Source: Gammaproteobacteria bacterium
GTDB taxonomy: Bacteria; Pseudomonadota; Gammaproteobacteria; Pseudomonadales; JAUIKI01
Direction: 5' to 3'
NCBI GenBank assembly: GCA_030430875.1
Contig: JAUIKI010000015.1
Coordinates: forward strand, 1 to 13,090
DNA: 13,090 nucleotides
Position 1 is the first letter of the stretch. Each line of letters begins with the position of its first letter. This document shows, piece after piece, positions 1 to 6,072 of this stretch. The notes under the pieces were generated by a model. The model saw only the letters and a list, made by a program, of their open reading frames with translations. It was not told where the DNA came from and searched no databases. The position numbers and the translations under genes are program-made.

Positions 1-1
1 G

Positions 2-1363
2 TGCCAACAAAACAAACGACACCATGATCCGTCTGAATTACAGTGTGCGCATGAGTATCTGAGTATCCAGTGGGATATTTTTCACGGTAAATATCAAAAA
101 GTTCAAGAAAACGTATTTCGATGGATGAAAAAGTGGCCAAATGCGGATCCGTTTCGTCGTGCCACCATGAATTTATCCTTGAGTTTATCAAAATTGAACA
201 TGTATCAATACCATGAAGGAATTGAATGTGTCGATCAAGCAGCTGGTATTTGTTTGCAGGCAGGAAATTATTATATGTATGCTTGGGGAGGGATGATAAA
301 AGCTATTTTATTAAATGAATTAGGCCAAACAGCTAAAGCAAAAGATATTTTAGAAAGCACACATGCTGTCGTTACAAAGCATGTCAATAAAGATACCTAC
401 TATGCAAAAATGTTGTCATTCCATTTGACTGAAATTTTATATGAAAGGGGGGAAATCAATGCTGCAATTGACCTTAAAGATTCGTTGTTAGCATTAGAGA
501 CATGGTCTGCTTATTTCAGTATTAGCAGGATAGTATCTACATTAATTCGCTATCATTTTTTCAATGACAGCTTTGCCAAAGTATTTGAAATTGCCCAATT
601 TTGGCAACAAGTTGGCATTAAGCGACAACAATTAGTTTGTACAAATTATTTTAAATATTATGAAGTGATTTATTACATTGAGAATAAACAGTTGGCTAAT
701 GCAGAGCTTGCTTTGGGAGGCATCAATCTCGATTTTGATGCACTGCATAAGGATCCTTATCTTCAGCGAGGGCAGCAAGAGTTAGTCGATAAGGCAATAA
801 TTGAAATTGCAATTTGTCGTCAAGAAGTCAAAGAGATAGAAGTGCTACTTGAAAAATATATTGTTCAAGCACGTGAAACACACAGTATCAAAAAGTTGCT
901 TTATTTTCTCCTAAAAATGGCAAGAGTCCAACAGCTAAAAGGTGATGATAACTCCGCAGAACTTTATGTTGCAGAATCACTGCAGGTTGTAGTGGAAACT
1001 CACTTTATTAGCCTGTTAGTTGAAGCAGGTCGTGGCGTGGAAAAAATGATAAAAAAACAAGTTGCTGATCTGCCTGTTGAAAATGAGGTAATTAAAAGTA
1101 AGATTCTGAATTTATTTTCTCGCTTTCGCCAACCTGAAAGAGCTATTCATGAAAAGGTAGCAGCACTTACAGAGACTTTAACAAAACGTGAATTAGTGGT
1201 TTTGCAAAAATTAGATAGCGATAAGCCCAATGAAATGATTGCCAACGAATTACATATTTCTATTAAGACCTTGAAATGGCATTTGGGTAATATTTATGGA
1301 AAACTTGGTGTCAAAGGACGACTTACTGCCATAAAATTTGCAAAAGAATGTGAGTTGATATAG
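2..1363 (+). CDS. MalT-like LuxR-family transcriptional regulator, C-terminal part (5' end outside the window)
   Basis: The reading frame is open from the window edge to a TAG at 1361-1363. The first ATG inside (125) is therefore probably not the start, because residues encoded upstream of it continue the same helical pattern. About 390 residues form alpha-helical, TPR-like repeats with many paired hydrophobic and aromatic positions. The last about 65 residues (from roughly nt 1166) are a LuxR/GerE helix-turn-helix: LTKRE opening, the IANELHIS helix, the TLKWHLGNIYGKLGV recognition segment and a final A-x-K-FA helix. This order (superhelical TPR sensor, then HTH) is that of the LAL/MalT family, whose members are usually near 900 residues with an N-terminal P-loop ATPase; that part would lie upstream and is not seen. 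Inducer and targets are unknown. It reads toward dedA but is separated from it by 370 bp and a terminator-like hairpin, so it is probably a separate transcription unit. Confidence 0.85.
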   Translation, partial: CQQNKRHHDPSELQCAHEYLSIQWDIFHGKYQKVQENVFRWMKKWPNADPFRRATMNLSLSLSKLNMYQYHEGIECVDQAAGICLQAGNYYMYAWGGMIKAILLNELGQTAKAKDILESTHAVVTKHVNKDTYYAKMLSFHLTEILYERGEINAAIDLKDSLLALETWSAYFSISRIVSTLIRYHFFNDSFAKVFEIAQFWQQVGIKRQQLVCTNYFKYYEVIYYIENKQLANAELALGGINLDFDALHKDPYLQRGQQELVDKAIIEIAICRQEVKEIEVLLEKYIVQARETHSIKKLLYFLLKMARVQQLKGDDNSAELYVAESLQVVVETHFISLLVEAGRGVEKMIKKQVADLPVENEVIKSKILNLFSRFRQPERAIHEKVAALTETLTKRELVVLQKLDSDKPNEMIANELHISIKTLKWHLGNIYGKLGVKGRLTAIKFAKECELI

Positions 1364-1630
1364 TTCATTGAGCCATTTTCACGACGAGTAATTAATAAAA
1401 TAGTGTAAACTGCCAGCGTAAGGTTTATCTTTGCGAAATACGACCTGCTAATCTCAAGAAAAATCTGATTTCAATCATCTTATGTAGCTTTCTGCTAAAC
1501 TATTGCAATGGTCTCTAGATACATTTTATTTAACTGAAAATAAAGATCTCAGAGACAATGTAATAAAAAAGTGTCTTAATAGCGTCTGGGCGTATTACTT
1601 ACATGTATCATGCCTCGTTTGGCGGAGAAA

Positions 1631-1660
1631 TTTGAGATCTTTTCAGCAAACGATCTCAAA
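1631..1660. repeat. Perfect 9-bp inverted repeat
   Basis: TTTGAGATC (1631-1639) and GATCTCAAA (1652-1660) are exact reverse complements around a 12-nt loop. No T-run follows on the + strand, so it is not a classical intrinsic terminator. It could be an operator or an mRNA hairpin about 75 nt before dedA. Confidence 0.5.
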
Positions 1661-1672
1661 AATTATGAATTA

Positions 1673-1699
1673 AGCAGTCATGTTAACTGCTATTTTTGT
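1673..1699 (+). terminator. Candidate intrinsic terminator or operator dyad before dedA
   Basis: AGCAGT (1673-1678) pairs with ACTGCT (1686-1691) around a 7-nt loop and is followed by ATTTTTGTT, the layout of a short rho-independent terminator. The stem is only 6 bp with three G-C pairs, so it would be weak. The same arms, with the same ATTA prefix, recur at 4917-4936 where no T-run follows directly, so an operator role is an alternative. Confidence 0.4.
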
Positions 1700-1733
1700 T
1701 AAATCAGTATCAGAACCACATAAGTGATGATTC

Positions 1734-3188
1734 ATGGAACTTTCTTTTTGGCAGCCACTACTCAATTGGCTTGAGACTAACCCGTTGTGGTTGGTTTTTA
1801 GTGTTTTTATTATCTCTTTTCTTGAATCGCTAGCTATTGCTGGACTTTTGGTGCCGGGCGTTTTATTACTTTTAGCCATTACGGCTGTTGCAGGGAATGC
1901 CGATATTAGTTTTTGGCCATTACTGGTTGCAGGGTTTTGGGGTGCTGTTCTAGGTGACGGTTTGAGTTTCTTTCTGGGTCGAAAGTTTCATCAACGGATT
2001 AGAGGTATTCGACCTTTTCGTACCCACCCTGAATGGATTCAAACTGGCGAAATGTTTTTTAGGAAACACGGTGGGAAGAGTGTGGTAATTGGCCGCTTTG
2101 TTGGTCCGGTAAGACCGATCATACCGTTGATTGCAGGCATGCTGGATATGTCCTCGCTGCGGTTCTTTTTAGTCAACGCATTATCAGCAATTGCTTGGGC
2201 GCCAACTTATATTTTACCTGGATATTTTGTTGGAACGTCGGTTCGGCATCGTTATTTGCCGCCAGAAGTTCTGCATGCGTTAGTGATCATCATTGTGATA
2301 GCAGTTTTGCTTTTTTATCTGCTAAAGAAATTACACTTTCAGCTACAGCCAGGCCAATATCTTTATCAGAAAATCAGTAGCATAATACGGCGAAATCATT
2401 CTCTATCCTATTGGTGGCATTGGTTTTCACGACATCAACATAATCATTTAGAGCCAGTGTTTCCCTTAAATCGATTGATGATTGTTTTGGGGTTAGTGTG
2501 CAGCTTTATTCTTACAGTAGCTTTTATTATTAATGGGTATTTCTTTGCTGATGCAGATCAAGTGTTTCAAGCTTGGATTAGCACAAATGCTAGCAACTCA
2601 AAGTGGATAATTGTTGATAATATTATGACAGTTTTGTATCTGATGAGTGATGCTGTCGCTTTGATGATCAGCTTTGCAGTACTTAGTATTTGGTTACTAA
2701 TTAAAAAACATAAGGTGGCATTTCTACATTTGTTGTTTTCAGGAGTCAGCGTGCTTTTGCTTGCCAAAAGCTTTCAGTTTATAGATATTTGGCTAAGTGA
2801 AAACTCTACTCGAGTAATTCGAGTTTGTCCTGACCTACATGCCAGTGTCATTACCGCAGTTTTTGGATTTATCTCCTTGTTAATTGCTCATGAATTAGTG
2901 GCAAAGTTTCGTTGGATTATTTATGTTTTTATGTCTTGTTTGGTTTTTATTTTAGCAGTGCCAGATATTTACTTCGATGGGCGCTCAATCGCAAATGTGA
3001 CTGCAGGGATTTTGCTGGGGGGAATTATTTGTAATGTTATTGGGCTACATTTTTATCGTTATAAAACGCATGAATTACATTTGGATATCAAGGCAGTTTG
3101 GTTGGGTTTGTTGTGGTTGTTCTGTTTGATTAGCTACGTTGTGTTGTTTTTCAGTCAGACGCTTGCAAGTTTTGATCATCTAGCATAG
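1734..3188 (+). CDS. DedA-family membrane protein fused to a degenerate PAP2-like domain (LssY-like architecture)
   Basis: 484 residues, strongly hydrophobic, inner membrane. Residues about 15-200 are a DedA/VTT domain: E31, V-P41-G42, a GDGLSFFLGR stretch (74-83) and R121-F-V-G-P-V-R127-P. The R-x5-R pair matches the two arginines reported essential in E. coli YqjA/YghB (R130, R136). The acidic residue that normally follows PG is V43 here. Residues about 245-440 resemble a PAP2 lipid-phosphatase fold, but its motifs are eroded: motif 2 (normally PSGH) reads CPDLH (365-369), and motif 3 (SR-x5-H-x3-D) has D411, R417 and N421 at the catalytic R, H and D places. DedA proteins are linked to lipid scrambling and membrane homeostasis; the PAP2 half is probably not an active phosphatase. 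The ATG at 1734 is the first in frame, preceded by a weak AAGTGA. The stop is 6 bp before trmL, so the two are probably co-transcribed. Confidence 0.85.
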   Translation: MELSFWQPLLNWLETNPLWLVFSVFIISFLESLAIAGLLVPGVLLLLAITAVAGNADISFWPLLVAGFWGAVLGDGLSFFLGRKFHQRIRGIRPFRTHPEWIQTGEMFFRKHGGKSVVIGRFVGPVRPIIPLIAGMLDMSSLRFFLVNALSAIAWAPTYILPGYFVGTSVRHRYLPPEVLHALVIIIVIAVLLFYLLKKLHFQLQPGQYLYQKISSIIRRNHSLSYWWHWFSRHQHNHLEPVFPLNRLMIVLGLVCSFILTVAFIINGYFFADADQVFQAWISTNASNSKWIIVDNIMTVLYLMSDAVALMISFAVLSIWLLIKKHKVAFLHLLFSGVSVLLLAKSFQFIDIWLSENSTRVIRVCPDLHASVITAVFGFISLLIAHELVAKFRWIIYVFMSCLVFILAVPDIYFDGRSIANVTAGILLGGIICNVIGLHFYRYKTHELHLDIKAVWLGLLWLFCLISYVVLFFSQTLASFDHLA

Positions 3189-3194
3189 CCTGTC

Positions 3195-3662
3195 ATGATG
3201 TTTAATATTGTTTTGTATGAACCAGAAATTCCATCTAATACTGGGAACATTATTCGTCTGTGTGCAAATACTGGTTGCATGCTACATTTAATTAAACCAT
3301 TGGGCTTTACACTGGATGACAAAAAGCTACGTAGAGCAGGTCTTGATTACCATGAATGGGCTGATGTTGTTGTGCATGAGTCATATGAAGCATTTTTACA
3401 GCAGGTGAATGATTTTATGACGATATTTGCTGTTAGTACAAAAGGCTCAGTTTGTTATTCAAATATGTGTTTTAAATCAGATAGTTGGCTTTTATTTGGT
3501 CCGGAGACACGAGGTTTGCCACATCACATCATCGAATCACTTTCATCGAATCAGGTATTGAATATTCCTATGGTAAATGGCAGCCGGAGTTTAAACTTAT
3601 CGAATGCAGTGGCTGTTGTGACATATGAAGCCTGGCGACAAAATAACTTTGTCAGTCAGTAA
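3195..3662 (+). CDS. trmL: tRNA (cytidine/uridine-34-2'-O)-methyltransferase TrmL
   Basis: 155 residues, close to E. coli TrmL (YibK, 157). It is a SPOUT-class knotted methyltransferase that uses S-adenosylmethionine to methylate the ribose of the wobble base in tRNA-Leu isoacceptors. Family signatures are clear: the N-terminal YEPEIPSNTGNIIRLCANTG segment, PLGF followed by LRRAGLDY, LLFGPETRGLP (motif 2) and NIPM-x5-RSLNLSNAVAVV (motif 3, the knot and cofactor pocket). Two adjacent ATGs (3195 and 3198) can start it; neither has a clear Shine-Dalgarno sequence. With only 6 bp after the dedA stop, translational coupling is likely. It ends convergent with secB. Confidence 0.96.
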   Translation: MMFNIVLYEPEIPSNTGNIIRLCANTGCMLHLIKPLGFTLDDKKLRRAGLDYHEWADVVVHESYEAFLQQVNDFMTIFAVSTKGSVCYSNMCFKSDSWLLFGPETRGLPHHIIESLSSNQVLNIPMVNGSRSLNLSNAVAVVTYEAWRQNNFVSQ

Positions 3663-3675
3663 GTATTAATTCCTA

Positions 3676-3758
3676 ACTATTTCACTGCATCCAAAACTTG
3701 GGTCTTTTTATCTCAAATAGACCTTCATGTGGGTTTTGAATGCAGTTTCAGCAATAGT
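3676..3758. repeat. Nested inverted-repeat element between convergent trmL and secB
   Basis: Outer arms 3684-3697 (ACTGCATCCAAAAC) and 3733-3746 (GTTTTGAATGCAGT) are complementary at 13 of 14 positions. Inside them GGTCT (3701-3705) pairs with AGACC (3719-3723). Outside, ACTAT (3676-3680) can pair with ATAGT (3754-3758). The result is one long rod with internal loops, drawable on either strand. It fills most of the 114-bp gap between the two stop codons, so a bidirectional terminator or 3'-end stabiliser is the simplest reading, although neither strand has a clean U-run right after the stem. A small palindromic mobile repeat is the alternative. Confidence 0.6.
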
Positions 3759-3776
3759 GAAGATTTTTAGGGCAGT

Positions 3777-4247
3777 TTAGTTGGTAACAGCTGCGGTTTC
3801 TTCAGTTGCTTGTTTTTCTTTGCGTTTTTGAATTTCGTTATACAACGCGTCGAAGTTGATTGGAGCTAACATGATTGGCGGAAAGCTGCCGCGATTGAGC
3901 ACACTATCAATATTTTCTCTTGCGTAAGGGAACAGGGTATTTGGACAGATTGTACCAAGAACTCGGTCCAAAGATTTTTCTTCAATCCCTGTGATTGCAA
4001 AAATACCAGCTTGTTGCAATTCAATTAAAAAAGCAGTTTTATCTTCAATTTTTGCATTGACGGTGGTGTTTATAATCACTTCAAAGTGAGTGTCGTCAAT
4101 TTTATTGTATCTGGTTTTGAGCTCAAGATTAATGTTAGGTTTCCACGCTTTGGAGAAGCATTCGGGCGATTGCGGTGACTCGAAAGATAAATCCTTGACA
4201 TAAATACGTTGTAGAGCAAGACTAGGTTTGGCTTGTGTTTCTGACAT
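3777..4247 (-). CDS. secB: Protein-export chaperone SecB
   Basis: 156 residues, against 155 in E. coli. SecB is a cytosolic tetramer that holds preproteins unfolded and hands them to SecA. The family order is complete: LQRIYVKDLSFESPQSP near the N-terminus, the W-KPNI-LEL beta strand, the long central strand EVIINTTVNAKIEDKTAFLIELQQ (written here without its linkers), AGIFAITGIEE, the CPNTLFPYARENI helix and the RGSFPPIMLAPINFDALY segment. The C-terminal tail is rich in K, E and A, as usual. The start is well supported by AGGAG (complement of 4256-4260) 8 nt before the ATG. It diverges from tadA and converges on trmL. Confidence 0.97.
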   Translation of the reverse strand: MSETQAKPSLALQRIYVKDLSFESPQSPECFSKAWKPNINLELKTRYNKIDDTHFEVIINTTVNAKIEDKTAFLIELQQAGIFAITGIEEKSLDRVLGTICPNTLFPYARENIDSVLNRGSFPPIMLAPINFDALYNEIQKRKEKQATEETAAVTN

Positions 4248-4251
4248 GGTA

Positions 4252-4281
4252 GTGACTCCTAATAACTAAAACCGCTATAAT
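4252..4281 (+). promoter_or_regulatory. Candidate sigma-70 promoter for tadA in the secB-tadA divergent region
   Basis: GTGACT at 4252-4257 (4 of 6 to TTGACA), an 18-bp spacer and a perfect TATAAT at 4276-4281. Transcription would start near 4288-4290, leaving tadA an untranslated leader of at most about 15 nt. The -35 overlaps the secB ribosome binding site on the other strand. A TATTAT on the complementary strand at 4279-4284 could be the -10 of secB, so the two promoters would overlap back to back. Confidence 0.5.
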
Positions 4282-4304
4282 ACCATATTTGTGTGCGAGT
4301 TAAA

Positions 4305-4772
4305 GTGAATGATTCTGCGAAAGAGCATGAACGTTGGATGAGTGAGGCGCTGGTTTTCGCTGAATATGCCTTTGCGCACGATGAGGTGCCAGTGGGTGCC
4401 ATTGTGGTGTTGGATGGCCTGGTTATCGGAAGGGGTTGGAATCAAGTGATCACTCAGAGCGATCCGACAGCGCATGCTGAAATGATGGCTCTGCGAGATG
4501 CTGCGAAAACCATAGGCAACCATAGATTGGTGGGCGCTACTTTATATTCAACTGCTGAGCCATGTACTATGTGCACAGGTGCATTAGTTCACGCCCGGGT
4601 TGAGCAACTTGTTTTTGCTGCAAGAGAACCTAAAGCAGGTGGGGTTGTTAGTACCAATCAATTGCTGGCAAATCCATGGTTTAATCATCGAGTTAAATAT
4701 ATTGAAGATGTGATGGCGGAAAAATCATGTTGGTTATTGCAGCAATTTTTTCAGACAAAGCGTGGAAGGTGA
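4305..4772 (+). CDS. tadA: tRNA-specific adenosine deaminase TadA
   Basis: Zinc-dependent deaminase that converts the wobble adenosine A34 of tRNA-Arg(ACG) to inosine. It carries the cytidine/deoxycytidylate deaminase signature: H-A-E in the PTAHAEMMALRDAA segment (zinc ligand and proton-shuttle Glu) and P-C-T-M-C for the two cysteine ligands. There is no ATG near the N-terminus; GTG codons at 4293 and 4305 are possible. I chose 4305 because it places W11, H57, E59, C87 and C90 exactly where they lie in E. coli TadA, giving 155 residues. The GTG at 4293 would add four residues. No good Shine-Dalgarno precedes either codon, which fits the very short leader predicted from the TATAAT at 4276. 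Confidence 0.95.
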   Translation: MNDSAKEHERWMSEALVFAEYAFAHDEVPVGAIVVLDGLVIGRGWNQVITQSDPTAHAEMMALRDAAKTIGNHRLVGATLYSTAEPCTMCTGALVHARVEQLVFAAREPKAGGVVSTNQLLANPWFNHRVKYIEDVMAEKSCWLLQQFFQTKRGR

Positions 4773-4778
4773 GTTGAG

Positions 4779-4865
4779 ATGCAGATTTTAAGACTTCTGG
4801 TGAAAATACGAATAAAATCTTCTGTAAATCTCATCAAAACTCCTCAGCTGATATCAATGGGTTAA
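4779..4865 (+). CDS. Possible 28-residue small ORF downstream of tadA
   Basis: ATG at 4779 lies 5 nt after AGGTGAG (4767-4773), a good Shine-Dalgarno that overlaps the tadA stop. It runs 28 codons to TAA at 4863-4865. The peptide (opening MQILRLLVKIRIKSS) is basic and hydrophobic. It ends before the promoter of the signalling operon, so it would be made from the tadA transcript. The only support is the ribosome binding site; it may be chance. Confidence 0.2.
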   Translation: MQILRLLVKIRIKSSVNLIKTPQLISMG

Positions 4866-4890
4866 GCTATCAATGAAAGCTGACTTTTTT
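4844..4890 (+). terminator. Weak candidate terminator after tadA, containing direct repeats
   Basis: TCAGCT (4844-4849) pairs with AGCTGA (4878-4883), followed by C and a run of six T (4885-4890). The 28-nt loop is long for an intrinsic terminator. The loop holds two copies of TATCAATG (4852-4859 and 4868-4875, 16 bp apart); with three AGCT words this makes an imperfect tandem repeat, so protein binding is another possibility. Confidence 0.3.
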
Positions 4891-4916
4891 CTAAGCCAAT
4901 ATTTTGAAGAAAAGAC

Positions 4917-4936
4917 ATTAAGCAGTGAAAAACTGC
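4917..4936 (+). promoter_or_regulatory. Candidate operator dyad upstream of the ketosynthase operon promoter
   Basis: GCAGT (4922-4926) and ACTGC (4932-4936) are perfect inverted arms around GAAAA, and ATTAAGCAGT (4917-4926) is identical to 1669-1678 upstream of dedA. The dyad ends 4 bp before the proposed -35, with its centre near -47, a usual position for an activator site. Confidence 0.35.
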
Positions 4937-4940
4937 CAAT

Positions 4941-4969
4941 TTGTAGGTTAAATATCACGTTTTTATAAT
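4941..4969 (+). promoter_or_regulatory. Candidate sigma-70 promoter of the ketosynthase-kinase-regulator operon
   Basis: TTGTAG at 4941-4946 (3 of 6 to the -35 consensus), a 17-bp spacer and a perfect TATAAT at 4964-4969. The start would fall near 4976, giving a leader of about 26 nt that carries the AAGAGGA ribosome binding site (4987-4993). A poor -35 with a perfect -10 suggests dependence on an activator. Confidence 0.55.
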
Positions 4970-5001
4970 GCAGTAACATATTTTTTAAGAGGATACGCTA
5001 A

Positions 5002-6045
5002 ATGAAAATTGCCAGTGTTGCTGCCGCTTTTCCTGAACGAATTGTCACTAATGCTGAAATTATTGAGATGATTCGAGAGCGTAGTCAAAAAACCTTTGAT
5101 GGTGATTTGCAGGCAGGGTTAGATAAAATCGCCGCTATGCTAAAAACTTCAGGAGCAGAAGAAAAACGTTGGTTGAGACCAGATGAGGCATTCTTTCCTC
5201 ATGTTGAGCAAGCTGTTGAAAAAGCATTGGATGATGCGGCTGTGCGGAAAAGCGATATTGATTTGCTGATTTATGCAAGTGTTGATAAACGTGTGCTCGA
5301 GCCTGCGACGGCTTCACTTGTGGCAGGCGCATTAGGCATGAATCATGTGCAGTGTTTTGATGTGTCTGAAGCCTGCAATGGGTGGAGTCGTGCAACTCAG
5401 ATTGCCAGTTTGTATTTGCAAGCAAAATTAGCCAAGAATGTCATGATCATTACCGCTGAGTTTAATGCGCATGAAAATCATTGGGGAGAAAAAAATTACA
5501 CGTTAGCAAAAGCTGACGATATTCATTGGGCCTTTGCAACTTATACAGTTGGTGAGTCAGCAACCGCAACCATTTTGACTGCTGATGAAAATGACTGGGA
5601 CCACACCTTTGTGGGAAGACCCGAGCATGCTAATCTCTGTTTTGTGCCGCTAGATAATTATCCAAAAACAAGCATGCAGTACAATCACTTTGATATGCGA
5701 GGTTATGGTGCAGGAAAATTCATTTCTCACTCAAAAGATTTGTCGAGAGCAGGATGGAAAATTTTGAGCGATTTTTTATTAACCAGCCGGCAAAAAATTA
5801 GTATGACAGATGTTGTTTTTCCACACAATCATTCAAAAAAATATTGGTTGGATATGGCTGAGTCATTGCAGATGGACATTCCCTTTTATTTCAGCTACCC
5901 CAAATATGGCAATTTGGTGAGCGGCTCAATTCCTGCTTCAATGGCTTTGGCAATCGCTGATAATACGTTAAAAAGAAATAATGAAGTGTTTGTCATTATG
6001 GGTGCAGCAGGCTTGGCATTCTCAATTTATAGTTTTCGATACTAG
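5002..6045 (+). CDS. FabH-like (KASIII) ketosynthase; proposed signal or ketone synthase of the operon
   Basis: 347 residues, thiolase fold. The catalytic triad is intact: C125 in DVSEACNGW, H275 in VVFPHNH and N304 in KYGNLVSGSIPASMAL. The family would load an acyl group on the Cys and condense it with a second acyl or malonyl thioester. It differs from housekeeping FabH: the TSDEWI-type substrate loop is replaced by an insertion before KTSGAEEKRW (48-57), the active-site motif has E123 and N126 instead of the usual A/A-C-A-G, and the middle region (about 150-230) is diverged. It may belong among specialised KASIII enzymes such as OleA, PqsD, DarB or PpyS, several of which make ketone- or pyrone-type products used as signals; I cannot say which. 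AAGAGGA lies 8 nt before the ATG. The kinase gene follows after 27 bp, so the enzyme is made with a two-component system. The product is inferred, not known. A fatty-acid or lipid role is the alternative. Confidence 0.85.
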   Translation: MKIASVAAAFPERIVTNAEIIEMIRERSQKTFDGDLQAGLDKIAAMLKTSGAEEKRWLRPDEAFFPHVEQAVEKALDDAAVRKSDIDLLIYASVDKRVLEPATASLVAGALGMNHVQCFDVSEACNGWSRATQIASLYLQAKLAKNVMIITAEFNAHENHWGEKNYTLAKADDIHWAFATYTVGESATATILTADENDWDHTFVGRPEHANLCFVPLDNYPKTSMQYNHFDMRGYGAGKFISHSKDLSRAGWKILSDFLLTSRQKISMTDVVFPHNHSKKYWLDMAESLQMDIPFYFSYPKYGNLVSGSIPASMALAIADNTLKRNNEVFVIMGAAGLAFSIYSFRY

Positions 6046-6072
6046 TCTAGCTAACACTTTTATGGTGCAAGG

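Larger units (their letters stand above)
1364..1733. other. 370-bp intergenic region upstream of the dedA-like gene
   Basis: No convincing gene is present. The right half holds two inverted repeats listed separately: a perfect 9-bp repeat (1631-1660) and a terminator-like hairpin (1673-1699). The left part contains several GATCTC/ATCTCA-type words (about 1451, 1546, 1636, 1652) but no regular spacing. A weak promoter-like pair sits just before dedA: TTGTTA at 1696-1701 and CATAAG at 1719-1724 with a 17-bp spacer. If real, it would give a nearly leaderless dedA mRNA. Confidence 0.5.

Noticed and set aside
1508..1518. ATGGTCTCTAG shared with 11752-11762
   Set aside because: An 11-base match is expected by chance several times in 13 kb, and the flanks do not match.
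1610..1702. 30-codon ORF upstream of dedA
   Set aside because: No ribosome binding site, and it runs across two inverted repeats, so RNA or DNA structure explains the sequence better.
5135..5425. Antisense open frame inside the ketosynthase gene (and similar ones inside ggt and dedA)
   Set aside because: They lack ribosome binding sites and recognisable motifs and lie opposite well-supported genes.
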